Shown one piece after another: positions 50,191 to 63,139 of a stretch of 64,000 bases of DNA. The first letter of the stretch is position 1; the number at the start of each line of letters is the position of its first letter. The stretch lies in contig CAJNOI010000301.1 of NCBI GenBank assembly GCA_905250115.1, forward strand, positions 1 to 64,000, given 5' to 3'. The DNA comes from Adineta steineri (lineage: Eukaryota > Rotifera > Eurotatoria > Adinetida > Adinetidae). The notes under the pieces were generated by a model. That model was not told where the DNA came from and did no database searches. It worked only from the letters and a program-made list of their open reading frames with translations. Both the position numbers and the translations under genes were made by a program.

Positions 50191-51185
50191 ACAATAACTT
50201 TATGTTATATTGTTTGTAAATATAGCAAAACTATATTTGACTTATTCGCGCTTTTTTACATATTAATAAACATGAATAGGATATATAGTATTATTTGTTA
50301 TATTTAAATTTTATTACAATCAGATCACGTTTTCTTTAATCTAGAACATATTAAATTCTATAAAAAGATTAAATTTATGTGCCAAAATATGTCTAATAGT
50401 TAATAAAAATATCATGTAGATTACATCAAGTTTACTACAAGCTTAATTTCATTTATTAAAATATGAGCTTATAATATTAAGAAAATATTTGTCTGTGTAT
50501 TAATCTAAGTCGAGGTACATCAAAGAATATCTAAAGGATTTGAATGTACCTGAAAATATACATAGAATATTATGAAATTAAATGAAAAACATGACTTTTG
50601 ATATAATAATTCACATAGATATATTTTCAAAAAAAACAAAAGTTTAAAATCATTGTGATAAGTATTTTGTTTTCTTTGGAAGTTTTTATCGTATGATTTA
50701 TGACAGAAAATGAAACGGCTATTTTTATACTAGTAAGTATTATTTTTAAAATTGACCATTTCTCTATCAACTTTTACTATTAAACATATGAACACGATTT
50801 TTGCAAATATATTTCTCTTTGTTATATATATATTCGCAAGGTACATGTATTAGGTACTTGTAAATATAAATTAGATCATGTTTCATCATCTATTCTTTGT
50901 TAACAAAAGAAATATCGTTAAAAAAATAAAAATACGAAATAAAATCTTATTTAGACATATATTAAATACGATTTATGTCCAAAAAATATTAAGAACAACG
51001 TAATATCAATAATTACTTGTGTCTTAAAGTGACTAAACAATTTGATTTATGATTGTTGACTGTTGGAAATAATGAATATAAATATAAAGCAGTTATCTTA
51101 AATTATATTGTCCAACGTGTTGAATTGTAATATTCTGCTGTTCTTATCTTATATACTTGCACTTTGTCATCATAAAAAAAATATC
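50191..51185. other. intergenic region between divergent EF-hand and aquaglyceroporin genes
   Basis: About 1 kb, A+T-rich, must hold two divergent promoters. No other feature seen. Confidence 0.5.
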
Positions 51186-53344
51186 ATGTTTGATCCACGC
51201 GAATTAAAGCAGTATAGTGCTCAATGTCTTGCTGAACTTTTTGGCACATTTCTTTCCATTCTAATTGGAAATCTATCTGTAGCTCAGTATAAATTTACTA
51301 AACCATCACCTGGAACTAATCTTGGAATTACTTTATCATTTGCAACGGGAGTATATGTGGCCCTTATGGTGGCTGGACCAATTTCAGGTAAGAAAAGAAA
51401 AAATACTATAAAGATTATTTAATTATTTGTTCTATAGTTTAGTTATAATAATTTATTTTTTTGTTTCAAGTTGATTATAAATCTTTGTATTTATTCTAAT
51501 AGAAAAAAAAAGACAAAAGAAATGATTCATTCTACTGATTGTAAATTTCTTTGTGTTCTTTTGTAGAGTATTTTATATTATGAAAAGATATATAGAATAT
51601 ATTTAATAACATCTATATTAGAGTATCTCATTATTCACATACAGGAAATCTGTAAAATCAAATAGAAGAAAAAAAACGTTTCTTTTCGTACGAAACTATC
51701 GTCGGACATCTTTATCACGTTTTGTCTTATTCATATACATTGTTATCTTTATGCAATAAAGAACAAGGTCGTTTAATAACTTTGCATAATCATATTGTTT
51801 TCATAATAATATGTAGAGTAGGCAAAAAGATAGCTATTTCTATTTGGCTGTCTATACAGATTAATAAGCTTTATGAATGATATAGAGCAATCATCAAATT
51901 TATATTATAATGCTATGTATATTTTTTAAATGAATATATATATATGATATTAAATCATGAAGAAAAAACCTTCATTTTTATTTCTTCCAAGATAATACCT
52001 ATTTTGCTATAAGCAACATCATCGACACGATATAATTAATACTTCGAGGTATCATGTAGATTACTTCATAGATATATATATAGAACTATTTACTATGTTG
52101 TATGTCTTTACTTATATAGTTTGAAGTAATACTGCATAATATCATATAACTTAAAGGAAGAAATTATCAAGAGTTTCATAGATGCCTTATTACTATTCTT
52201 AATATACTTTGTATCTTTTTTTATAAGATTTATTACTGTTAGACAACCTTCAACAGTATAAATGATTTTACTATATGTGTTTTTTAAAAGAATAAAAGTT
52301 ACGGGTTATACAATTAAAAAATATCATTTATTTATCATCTCAAGAACTCTTGAAGAGAAATTTTTTGAAGTATGAAATTGGTTTTACGTCTATTTTAATG
52401 TAATTATATGATAAATATAAGAATTGTATCTAAAAATAACTTAATACAATAATTAAATAAAATTCGATTAATTCATTATTGAATATCTTGAGAAAAATAT
52501 TGATAATTTCATATAATTCATTTTTCTTAGGTGCACATATTAATCCAGCTGTGAGTCTTGGTTTACTTGCATTACGTAAACTAAAAGTTATTCAATGTGT
52601 ATTTTATATTGTTGGTCAAATTGTTGGTGCTTTTCTTGCCAGTGCTATGGTTTATCTTGTCTATTTAAGTCATTTCAATCGATATGATGGAGGTATTCGA
52701 CAACTTGAAGGTCCAAATTCAACAGCAGATATATTTTATACAGTACCAGGAGAAGGTATTCCCAATTGGAATTGTTTGATTGATGCTATAGTTGGTACTA
52801 CTATTTTACTTATTTTTATAATGGCACTTGGAAATGATTATAATAATTTAATATCAAATGCAGCTAAACCATTTTCTTTTGTTCTTATGGTAACAACATT
52901 CGGCTTTTCTATGGGTCTCAATTGTGGAAATCCAATAAATCCTGTTCGTCAAAATTTTATATCAATTTTTCTTTGTATCTATATTTTTGTTTCTTATATA
53001 GGCACGTGATTTTGGTCCACGTCTATTTGCAGCTTTCATTTATGGTTCACGAGTATTTTCTGTAAATGATTATTACTTTTGGGTAGCAATTGTTGGTCCA
53101 ATTATTGGAGCTCTTATTGGTGTTGGAATTTTTGAAGGTTATTTAGTTTTAATGAAAAAATATGCTAATCTACCAGGTATTATACACATTGATGCTGTCG
53201 AACAACCTAATCAAGGAAAATCTAATAAAAGATCTCATATGAATAAACAAGCATCTTTAGAAAGTAATAGATCATTTTTTTTATAAATTGCTTTGATTTC
53301 TGTAACATATTTTTTTATCATTTATAGGCACGGTATCAATGTAA
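51186..53344 (+). CDS. Aquaglyceroporin, first of a tandem pair
   Basis: Six-helix MIP-family channel for water and glycerol in the plasma membrane. Exons 51186-51387, 52531-52943, 53002-53263 and 53328-53344; 297 residues. Start chosen at [20 protein letters not shown] because it aligns with the start of the neighbour gene; an in-frame Met 26 codons earlier is less likely. First NPA loop: [11 protein letters not shown]. The second is formed across an intron: GNPI-NP|ARDFGPR, using a GTTCGT donor at 52944. The Asp after NPAR and the DFGPR block are aquaglyceroporin (GlpF-type) signatures. Between the two halves lies a loop with NRYDGG, characteristic of this subgroup. The C-terminus ends STVSM after the last short intron; if that intron is retained it ends SNRSFFL at 53286. 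Intron 1 (1.14 kb) is unusually long. About 55% similar by eye to the downstream gene, so a tandem duplicate. Confidence 0.94.
51388..52530 (+). other. long first intron of aquaglyceroporin 1
   Basis: 1,143 bases, twenty times the typical intron here. No frame or repeat recognised. Its position, between the second helix and the first NPA loop, matches introns of the neighbour gene. Confidence 0.6.
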
Positions 53345-53732
53345 AACATGGCACTTCTGTTATTCATTATTTATTGTGTGAAAGAATTTAATCATTTTGA
53401 AGATATATGGTGAAAAGACACAGGCTTTTTTTTCTTCTTGTATATAAATATATATGCGTATGAATAAATAGGAATTGAAATGTATACATTAATATAGACG
53501 AAGAAAGTGCTTAACTATAACTTTTGATAATATATACTTGGGAGTCATACACGGCCTTGTCTCGCACTGACGGTTGAAGGAAAAGAAGAAAAAAACAAAA
53601 AAATAACGCGAATAGGAAAAGAAGGAAATAGTCTGACGTCCATTCTTGATTTTGTTCTTTAACTGTTAGTTCTTCGAATAGTAGTAGTAGTAGATTTTTG
53701 TTAGACGAACAAACAAAACAAAAATTAACACC
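53345..53732. other. short spacer between the aquaglyceroporin genes
   Basis: 388 bases holding the 3' flank of the first channel and the promoter of the second. A minus-strand frame at 53511-53771 is Phe/Leu-rich and overlaps the second start; not called. The context just before ATG (AACACC) is a good translation-start context. Confidence 0.5.
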
Positions 53733-55490
53733 ATGGTAAAAGTTAAAGAATTGGAACAATATATGGCTCAAGGTTTAGCAGAATGTTTTGCTACATTTAT
53801 GTTGATATTAATTGGTGAAGGAGCTATTGCTCAATATAAACTGTCACATCAAGCAAATCATTCAACAATCACTATTAATCTTTCATTTGGCATTGGTGTT
53901 TATACAGGTATTATTAATTTATTTGTATTCTATATTGAAGAGAAATATTTAGTTTATAATAAAATTTACAAAGTTTTAATATGAATATAAATAGAATTTT
54001 GCTTTATAGCAATCAAAAGTATGTTGTATAGATTATGAATCTATATTTGTTTATCGTTGTATAAAAATATTATTTTCTTTCCATTTGATACCAATGAGAT
54101 TTCTAGGGGTCTGATAAGATTGACAGGAAATTATGTCAAAATTTTGTGTTAGTACTGTCTGTTAGATAGTGATTGATTGATCGAAATTATTCTTGTTATT
54201 TTATTGTTGCGCATTCTATCTTAAGTATATGTAAACAACAACGTGATCTACTACTTCATTCGACTCAGTAAACCTTCTCTCTCTACATTTTGATTATCAT
54301 TTATAATTATATTATGATAAATCTAATTACATAGAATTATAATTTCTTTTTAATGATAAGAATCTTAATGATTTATAGAAACTATCTGTTTTAATACTTA
54401 TTTTTTAACTGATCATTAACAGTATATTGTAATGAAGTTATTATTCATATGAAATTAACTTGTTTTCTCTTTAAATGCATACGTCATTTTTGAATAAGAA
54501 AATCAAGTCTATAATTAATATAATCTAATCCTTATTCAACGATATGAAGTTATAGAATTTAATAAGAAAATACTTTCTATACTATTATCTAATTTCTTTT
54601 TTTAGCATTGATGATTGCTGGACCAATTAGTGGTAAAACTAAATACAAATTGATTTCAAAAGGATTAGTTTGTTTTATTTAGGTGCGCATTTAAATCCTG
54701 CTGTTAGTATTTCCTTATTAACAGTTCGTAAATTAAAACCAGTTCAATGTGTTATTTATATCATTAGTCAATTAATAGGAGCATTTTTTGGTGCTCTTGT
54801 TGTTTATTATCTTTATTTTGGTTTATTTAATAAATTTGATGGTGGTGAAAGAGAAATGTTAGGTACAAACGGTACAGCTGATATTTTCTTTACAATGCCA
54901 GCAGACGGTGTAGAACATTGGAATTCATTTTTTGATCAAGTTGTTGGTACTGCTGTTTTAATGATTTTTATTATGGCTTTAATAAGTGTAATATACATAT
55001 GATCATTTTATTTATTTGTATTTTTTCGTTATTTGGTCTTTTTAGAATTCTAATTTTATGATATCGGAAGTTGCTAAACCATTTGCATTTGTTCTTATTA
55101 TTGTTGGTATTACTTCAGCATTTGCAGGTAATGCTGGTGCTGCAATTAATCCTGTATGTAGAGAATATTATATTTATGTAATTCTTATTATGTTCTATAT
55201 TACAGGCTCGTGATTTTGGTCCTCGTTTATTTGCTGCTTTTATTTATGGTTGGGAAAATGTATTTTCAGTAAATAGATGTTTCTTTTGGATTCCAATTAT
55301 TGGTCCAATTGTTGGAGCTATTATTGGTGTTTGGCTATATGTAGGTTATGAAGCATTTATAAAACGTTATGGACATTTCTCTACGATTGCAAAGAGTGGC
55401 TCCATTGAAATTCATCCAAAGATAAAATCGATCGATGATGATGATCATCAAGCAATGATTTCACATGAACTTACAACTATTCGTAGTTAA
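53733..55490 (+). CDS. Aquaglyceroporin, second of a tandem pair
   Basis: MIP-family water/glycerol channel, 299 residues. Exons 53733-53907, 54606-54632 (a 27-base exon), 54683-54987, 55046-55153, 55206-55490. It starts [19 protein letters not shown]. First NPA loop: [11 protein letters not shown]; second: [15 protein letters not shown], split by an intron at the same place as in the upstream gene but with a normal GTATGT donor. Extracellular loop with [10 protein letters not shown] and [10 protein letters not shown]. The Asp of ARDFGPR marks an aquaglyceroporin. The tail is hydrophilic, with an acidic/His patch (DDDDHQAM), ending TTIRS. All six helices and both half-helices are accounted for. 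The extra intron giving the 27-base exon ([14 protein letters not shown]) is missing in the first gene, so one copy gained or lost it after duplication. Confidence 0.96.
53908..54605 (+). other. long first intron of aquaglyceroporin 2
   Basis: 698 bases, no coding or repeat signal recognised. Confidence 0.55.
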
Positions 55491-55604
55491 ACATAATGAA
55501 TATTACATACGGTTTTTCTTTTTTATTTGTTTACTGTTTAGTTTTTAGTAATTTTAAATTAGTTTATATAAGAGTTAAGTTTTCTTTATGGTGTCTTAAT
55601 ACAC

Positions 55605-55610
55605 AATAAA
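55605..55610 (+). terminator. poly(A) signal of aquaglyceroporin 2
   Basis: AATAAA about 115 bases after the stop codon, followed by a second overlapping A/T hexamer. Confidence 0.45.
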
Positions 55611-55854
55611 ATAAAAATTTTCAGCAAATATTTATATTATACGTGCATTCATTTTCTTAATCTATTTGCATTTGTTATGTTTTTTTTTTCTAATATTCAT
55701 TTATATTCTAAATAAATATATTAAGAAGAAAATTTTATTTGAAATATTTTCTTATTAATTAATTTGCTGCTTATATATATGAGTATCATTGTCACTAGAT
55801 ATGATAAAAAGAAGAAAAAGAAATATGCGAATTACAATAAAAAAATAAATGAAT

Positions 55855-57585
55855 TTAAACAGTAATTGTATTTGATGTATGATTAAATTCAAGTGGTGCA
55901 CGTAGACTTGATCTACGTGATGAACGAATATCTTCACTTGTTGACATTGTAGATTTATTTGTTGTAGTACCGGTATTTGCAGCATAGGGTGGTTGAACAA
56001 TAGTTAATAAATTTTGAAAATTTTCTTGTGTTATTTCATTTGTATGTGATTTATTTGAATGACGATTTGGTACATGAGAATAATTTGCTGTACTTGCTCC
56101 AAGTGGCTTTTTCGAATTATAATGAATAACATAAGAACGTTTTAATTGTTTATTTGATTCATTATCACTTATAGATCGTTTATCTACTGTTAATAAAGGT
56201 CCATTGGTATGTAGATCATCATTATTATTATTATTGTTATTATGTATACGTGTAGTTGTAATTTTAAGTGAAGTTGATCGTTGTGCATTTGGTAATGATT
56301 TACTCATTTGTTGATGATTATAATTCGTATTTGTTGTTGTTGTTGTTGCTGATGATGAATTATCGGTTGATTTTAATTTCGTTGGTGAAACAAATTGTTG
56401 TCGAAGTGAAATTGAACGAAGTAATGAACGTTGTCGTTGTGTTGATGAAGATAATGGTGAATTTCCAATATGTAATTGTCCATTATCACTATCACTTATA
56501 TCAGATTTATGACTATCAGTAGAAGAATCTTGAATGGATGAATAATGAGCATTACTATTATGTGTTGTTTCAGAAGAAATTTCAAATGCTAAATTATTTG
56601 GTGCATCATGAGTTGATTTTAATAAACGATTTATAGGTTTTTCACGTTGTAAAGTATATGTTTCATGTGTTGATATTTCATTTGGTATTGATTGACTAAG
56701 TATATCAGGTAAATTTGTTATATGAGATTGTTGTGTACGTGGTGTCGCATGTGATTGTTGTTTCTTCGTAGATGAATCTTGTCCAGTTTGTTGATATGTT
56801 TGACGAGATGTTGGACCAGTAAGATTTTGACGTGTTTGTGCTCGTTGAATTGATGGTGTCGTATGAGTAATCGGATTTGTATTTAAGGATTTTTTTGATG
56901 GTAAACGAATTCGAGATTGTCGAGGTTCATCATTAATAGGTATTTGATGTTGTTGAGATATTTCATCATTATCTTCAATAAATTGAATTTTATTATAATC
57001 AGAAAAATAAACGCGTGGACGACGAATTTCATTTTGTTGTTCATTTGTATGAGATAATGGAAGACCATCATCACTATGATCAAGTGTAACAATAGGAAGT
57101 TGATCATCTTGAAGAGTTTGTATTGATATAGCTGATGGTGCTGGACTTGTGAATGCTGATGTTTGAGATGTTTGACGTGATAAAGCAGTTCCTCTAATAT
57201 ACATACAAATAATTATTTTTTATATTAAAATAGAATAACCAATTTTTCCTTACTTAATTAAACCTGATAATGATTTAACTTTTTTAATTTGTCTATCTTT
57301 AAAAAGTTTTTTTGGCCCATCAAGATTTTCTAATATTTTCTGCTGTTTACTTGTATTATTATGATTAAATGGTCCATCAATCACTGATAAACTATAAGAA
57401 TGATTTGTTGTTGGTGATATCAATGGTGGTGGTGGAGATTGTGCTGGACTTTGTAAATGTTTTGTTTGATAATCATATGAACGAACTGATGATTGATAGT
57501 GATGTATATCTGTTGGTAAACTAACACCATCAACATGTAGCCAAAGAGGTGGTGGCATAGTTAAATGTGATTGTTTAGCAAACAT
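55855..57585 (-). CDS. large disordered protein of unknown function
   Basis: 556 residues in two exons, 57585-57254 and 57193-55855. It starts MFAKQSHLTMPPPLWLHVDG. Composition is dominated by Ser, Thr, Asn, Gln, Pro and His, with short charged clusters (KKLFKDRQIKKVKSLSGL near the end of exon 1) and homopolymer-like Asn and Thr runs (about 56220-56350). There is no signal peptide, membrane segment or recognised domain. RQTSQTS, RSSRRSSLR and RSISLRQ are typical basophilic-kinase or 14-3-3-type sites, so it may be a phosphorylated scaffold, but that is inference. It ends NTITV, a possible class I PDZ-binding tail (x-[ST]-x-V); a PDZ protein is encoded next door, which may be coincidence. Long open frame plus consistent codon use support it as real. 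Confidence 0.75.
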
Positions 57586-58882
57586 TTTTAGTTGATGTTA
57601 GCAATCGAGAAAAAGACAATTCAATATAACAAATGTTTGTATATATGTATTTGAAGACTTTTTTTTTTTCGTTAACTTTTTTTCTCTCTCTTCTTTATGT
57701 TTGTTTTTCAATGACAAAAAACAATAGAGAGCGTTTGCGTTGCTGATGGTGAAAACTTACAATGCGATAAGTATGTAAAAAAATGTATTTGAGCGCTTAA
57801 AAATGAATTAATACCAAATACAAAACGAAATGTAACCAAAAAAGAAACGAATGAGAATGACATAGACAGAAACATACACTTCAAGTTCAGTATTTCGTCA
57901 TTAATATATTACTTCTTTTTTCTTTTTCATTCTTATTTTTTGTTTGATGACAATAGTATATTTATATATATGAATCTTTTTCCAGCTTCAACATTTTATT
58001 TGTCTAAGAACAAATTTCAAAGTGTTAGTGTAGTGATTATATTATATTTATTGATATATTTATGACTGGCTTCTTTTTTTATTTATGAGCATATAATATC
58101 TATTACATATCATAAGAGCTAATCATATTTTAATCTAAAAATTTTCTTTTAGTTGAATCAGTTCATAGTAAATGTCTAAATGGTAATGGATGTTTTACCA
58201 TTAAATTCCTTCAGGCAAGGCCAAAATAAACGTAGAAATGAAAAAAACAAAATACGTTCGATTTTGTTTCTTTTGTTTCTAGTTAAAAATTTTTATTCTC
58301 GTTCTCTTTCATTTGAATTTGCAAACCACCTGTTGTGGTGAAATAAACAAATCAATTGAAAATATTACTTGATCAAAATAGTTTGTTATTTTTTATGTTA
58401 TCGTAAAAGATAAAGATTTTTTTCATTCATTCAAAATATGTATAAATCGAAACATATTTCAATACAATTCAAAAACAAAATAATTGCTAAAGACAATGAA
58501 AAGTTTTTTTCATAATAAATATGTATTGTCTATACTTTCGAAGTGTTTGTCGTTAAATCTCAAAAAAAAAGAATACCTGCAGTGCATTCATTAATGGAAA
58601 CTACGTCAATAACGTAATGTCAGGTTAAATAATACCGTTGGACAGCATCTTTCTTTGAAATATGTTACACAAATGTATGCAATATAATACGTACAAATTT
58701 ATATAGATATATTATAGGCAAACAATAAAAAATTTTGTTATTTATTCAAAATTGAAATTATTATTATTATGATTATTTTATATAATTATGAAATTTTTTC
58801 TTTGGGTATTTTTCTATAATAAAATAAACAAAATATATCTGTCTGATGCAAGGGATTGTTCACTAAAGTCATTTGAAGACAA
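57586..58882. other. intergenic region between two minus-strand genes
   Basis: About 1.3 kb, A+T-rich, with promoter of the disordered-protein gene and 3' flank of the PDZ-LIM gene. No other feature seen. Confidence 0.5.
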
Positions 58883-61800
58883 TTAACGACCATGTAAACG
58901 ACAATAGGGTCGATCGTTTTTGACAACAAATGGTTGACCATTCAAATTCACTTGACACATCTGAAAATATACAAAAAGAAATATTTTCATATAATTAATT
59001 AAATAAGTTATGTAGACATACGGAACAATTGAAACATTCAACATGATATGTGCCACCCATAGCTTCAAGATATTTATCACCAGGTTCAATAGGAAAATCG
59101 CAACTCGTACATTTTGCTTGAAACATTCGACGATAATCTAGATAATTATTTTATATAAACATACTATTCAAATCAATTATAATATTACCTTCAATACAAT
59201 ATGGTTCACCTTCTTCAACATGAAATGATCCAGTACCAATTGATTTTTTACATGCTGTACATGTAAAACATTCTGGATGCCAAGTTTTCTCAAGTGCATG
59301 AACACATTCCTATTATTAATTATTATCATGTTAAATCTTAGAAATTCATTATCATAATCATTACCTTTAATATTGCTTGCGAACATTTTGCACAATGAGG
59401 TGCAAGAAATTGTTCAAAATCCTGTTCACAATATAATTTTCCATTCTCTTCAACAAAACCACATTCAATTAAATTAGTTGAACAATTTGAACATGTAAAA
59501 TGATTCACACAATAACAATGACCAATAGCCGAAATATATGGACCTCTAGTTTTTTTTCACAATTAATATTAATATCGAAACAATTATTTAGAAATATACC
59601 TTATATTTATACCACACGTATGACATGTAGCTGTTGCAGTAGCATTTGTATTTTGATTCAAAGCAGCAGTACCTTTATTACCTCTTATAAAGACACGATT
59701 TCCTGAACGTGGTGTTCCTTGTACATTAACATTGAATGAAGGTTTAACAGTAGCTCCATTTGGTTTTGGTTTTATAGGTGGAGGTTGTGGTGTTGGTAGA
59801 GGTGTTGTATATGGAGCTGGTCGTGGTTGTTGTTGTCCGTAATCATAAGGTGCTGATGCAGGTGCTGGTTTTGGCATAGATCGAGTCGCTGTTGCTTGAA
59901 ATTCATTATAACTGTATATAAATATAAATATAATATCATTAAAAAGATGCACATTTACATACTTTTTTGGTTCTTCAATTTTATATTCAGGTGACACATT
60001 CATACTAGAAAAATATGTATATATATTCATAAATAAGAATATGCAATGTTTATTGAAATATGAAAGTGAAGCATAAGCATACAGACAGTTAACATTCACA
60101 TGCCTGATTATCATATCTGTAATGTGTTTTCATAAACAAAACGAAAACCAATAAAATGAAATCTTTCCTTTGCTTTTTAATATCTCTTTTAAACTCTCTT
60201 TTATTTTCTGAAGTGAAATTTGAAGAAAAAAATATTTATTATCTATCAATTATACATTAAAAAGTTAATACTTACTGATTAGATGTATATCGAAAACCTT
60301 TAATTGTTGTTGTATCAATCTGTTGTTGTTGTTGTGGTGGTGGTGGTTGGTTTAAACTATTATTAAAAAAGTATGTAACAGTTCTTTTTTTCGTATCTTA
60401 ATGTTTATATGTTACTTTGATCTTGAAGATGATTGATCAATTGGATCTTTGGATGATTATCATAAGAAATGATAATAATAATAATAATAATAAAATATAG
60501 CAAATGCTTACCACCTGTTTCATCAAGACCTCGAACAAGTGCTCGAAAAGCAGGTCCTTGTCGTGAATCACTCTTATTAGTTATTTGTAAATCCATACTT
60601 AAGTATTTTTGTTGAAGACCTTCGACATCACTAGATGTGAGTAGGTTTGATGTTTTTTGATTATCATGATTATTGTTATGAAGTAAAGGAGAAGGAGAAC
60701 TACACCCACATGCAAACTAATGTTTATGCGGAATTTCCATGCATCTAGCAAAATTTTCTAAGCATTACCTTTTAAGTGTACGTGTGATTGTATCAGTTAC
60801 ATTTTCAGCTGAATAAAGACCAATTGGTGTATTATGAGCTTGACTTAATATAGCTCGATTGTTTGATATTGGCATAGCAACCTATTGTTATTTATATATA
60901 TATATATATATATTAAACAAAATACTATAAAATATCATTTAGTAGCTAAATTAATAAACTGACATGATTGATTTACATGTCTCATATCATAAAAGACATA
61001 ATTTTATGATTGTTTTTGTTTATAGCACATTAGCGAGACATTCTATATAACCTATGAATGACATGGCTTGTACACAACATACAAATTCTCTTTTAATTTT
61101 GATAAAGATAAAAGAATGATGTGTAAGCATTAAACTAGATATCATATACATCACGTTTTCTTTATCATCTGCTATTTTTCTATCCATTGTATGATACGTG
61201 TTTTACTTAGTTATACTATCAGTTTATATAAACAGAAGGTCATTGGGGATTTTCATTTTTGATACAATATGTAAATTTCAATATTCGATAGATATGAAAC
61301 TCTTTGTCAATCGACAAGTCGAATTTATAGATAATATAGAAGAGTATATTAACACTATTCCTGCTATTATGATAATTACCTGAGGTGTAGGAGATTGGAT
61401 TCGTGGTTGAGATGAAAAATTGTTTTGTGTAGGTTGCATCAATTGATGTGGTGGGAAATCAACACGCGTATTATAATCATTAGTATCAGGCGGTGCACCT
61501 CTATATATAATATTATCATAAAATATTAAAATCATATTTTTTTTAATCTAAACTAACCGTTGTAATGTTAATTCAAGTACATTATTTTGATTTTTTATTA
61601 ATTCTTGAGCATCTGGATGTTTAAGATGTTCTGTTGATGTTTGACCTATTTTAACAATATAATCATTAGCTTCCATTCCACAACGTTCAGCTAAACTATT
61701 TGCATTTATTTTTTGAATTTGTAATGAACAACCAAAATCTTTTCCACCTATATTTAGTATACGTATTCAAAATTTTAATGATTTTCTATTTCAAACAAAA

Positions 61801-61883
61801 TCCCTACCTTGCATTCGAAATCCCCAAGGTGTAGCATTTGAATCTCGTTGCATCTTAACATTGAGCATTGTATATGAAGGCAT
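58883..61883 (-). CDS. LDB3: PDZ and LIM domain protein of the ZASP/Enigma family
   Basis: Actin/alpha-actinin-associated scaffold of muscle Z-discs and stress fibres. Thirteen exons: 61883-61808, 61747-61558, 61500-61380, 60881-60769, 60699-60512, 60446-60416, 60356-60276, 60004-59963, 59911-59600, 59545-59365, 59309-59189, 59137-59022, 58960-58883; 549 residues. The N-terminal PDZ domain (about 1-90) has PWGFRMQGG as its carboxylate-binding loop. The ZASP motif [10 protein letters not shown] is at about 149-158. A Pro/Gln/Ala-rich linker follows. Three C-terminal LIM domains begin at CHTC (about 377), CAKC and CTSC, each with the CxxC...HxxC/CxxC...C zinc ligands visible, and the protein ends CRLHGR. 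One PDZ, one ZM and three LIMs is the architecture of Enigma-type members (LDB3/ZASP, PDLIM5, PDLIM7; fly Zasp52). The symbol denotes the family, not strict orthology. Several tiny exons (31, 42 bases) in the linker suggest alternative splicing. Confidence 0.94.
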
Positions 61884-63139
61884 TTCAATTACTTAATATG
61901 TATGTTCAAATTAATACTAAATTATAATATAGTAAATTATAACGATTAGTCTTTGAATATATATAGATAGATAGATATGTATAGATAACATAAGAGAAAA
62001 AAATGAAGATCAAATATAACCTTAACCTTGAGTGATGAAATATGAAGTAACTCAAAAAAAAAGAATAGAAAAAAAACACACAATTCATGGTCGTATAAAT
62101 GCGCATAATACTGTCCGATCAAGTTCATAGATAAAATGATTTTAGAAGCATACATACAAATTGATACAAGGTTCATACATGATTCGTCAAAAGAAAAGAT
62201 AACCCTACGAAAACCTTTAACTTCAAAGTCCTTAATCGTTCTATATTATCAAACTGATAATATACTTATCTTTTATTTTAAGAGAAAAAAAAGCCTAAAT
62301 AAAATCATATCTTATTATTAACGAATTTTTCTTACCAAAATAATTGACGAAAGTATTGCTATTGAACAATAGAAAGAAAAATAGATTTTAAGTTTAATAT
62401 TTAATTTTCAACTGTAACGATAATAATCAATGGAAAAAAAAAAACATAAAATTTTACTGATTCCTTTCTATTCTGACACATGTGCCTGTTTGATTGACAC
62501 GCAATTGCCCTCTTCTTAACATGATTCAATAGTTATTTCAAGTATATACCTTATGTTCAGATTGACTTTCGATTTTTATTTTGTTATTCTATAGAGCAAG
62601 TAGATCAGTTTCGACCTTGGTGTATATCCAAACTGTTCTGTACGATGATGACTTATAAATGCTTGCTGTGGACCAGTTTCCTCCTACTCCTATACTCTGC
62701 GACATAGAGAAACAAGAATCCTTCTTTTCTCTGTCGTCGCCAACGTCGTCGTCGTTGTTGTTGTTATTCTCCTTTTTTTTTATTACGAACAACATGCATG
62801 ATGCCATGCTTATACACTACCCATACTTTATTTTGTGCTTCTCACATACGAGTATTACCTACTATTGATTAGAAAGAGCGCAACACACACGTATACACTA
62901 TTATCGTCACTTTTTCTCTGCATTCTTTCTTGATCTGGATTATTGCGGCAATTTCTCTTTTTGTTGTTTATATATGCACGTACAAATTGATATTTCTGTT
63001 AGCAATAGAAAAGTAAATAGGCTTGACATAAGCATAATATTACTTATGTTATTAAAAAAGCAAAAAGGATTGAATTTTTTTATTCAAAACGAATTTTTAT
63101 TTTATTTATATCTAGATAGTTAAAAATCTATTATCGTTT
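61884..63139. other. intergenic region, PDZ-LIM promoter side
   Basis: About 1.25 kb. Contains CTC/GTC/GTT trinucleotide runs at about 62745-62765, which produce mirror-image low-complexity frames on both strands (62589-62868), and a short TA/TAGA microsatellite at about 61957-61985. No gene called. Confidence 0.5.

Noticed and set aside
51108..51185. Upstream in-frame Met for the first aquaglyceroporin
   Set aside because: Would add 26 residues with an extra hydrophobic stretch not present in the tandem paralog, whose start matches the internal Met.
62589..62868. Frames on both strands near 62.7 kb
   Set aside because: Mirror products of a CGTCGT/GTTGTT trinucleotide run; no other support.
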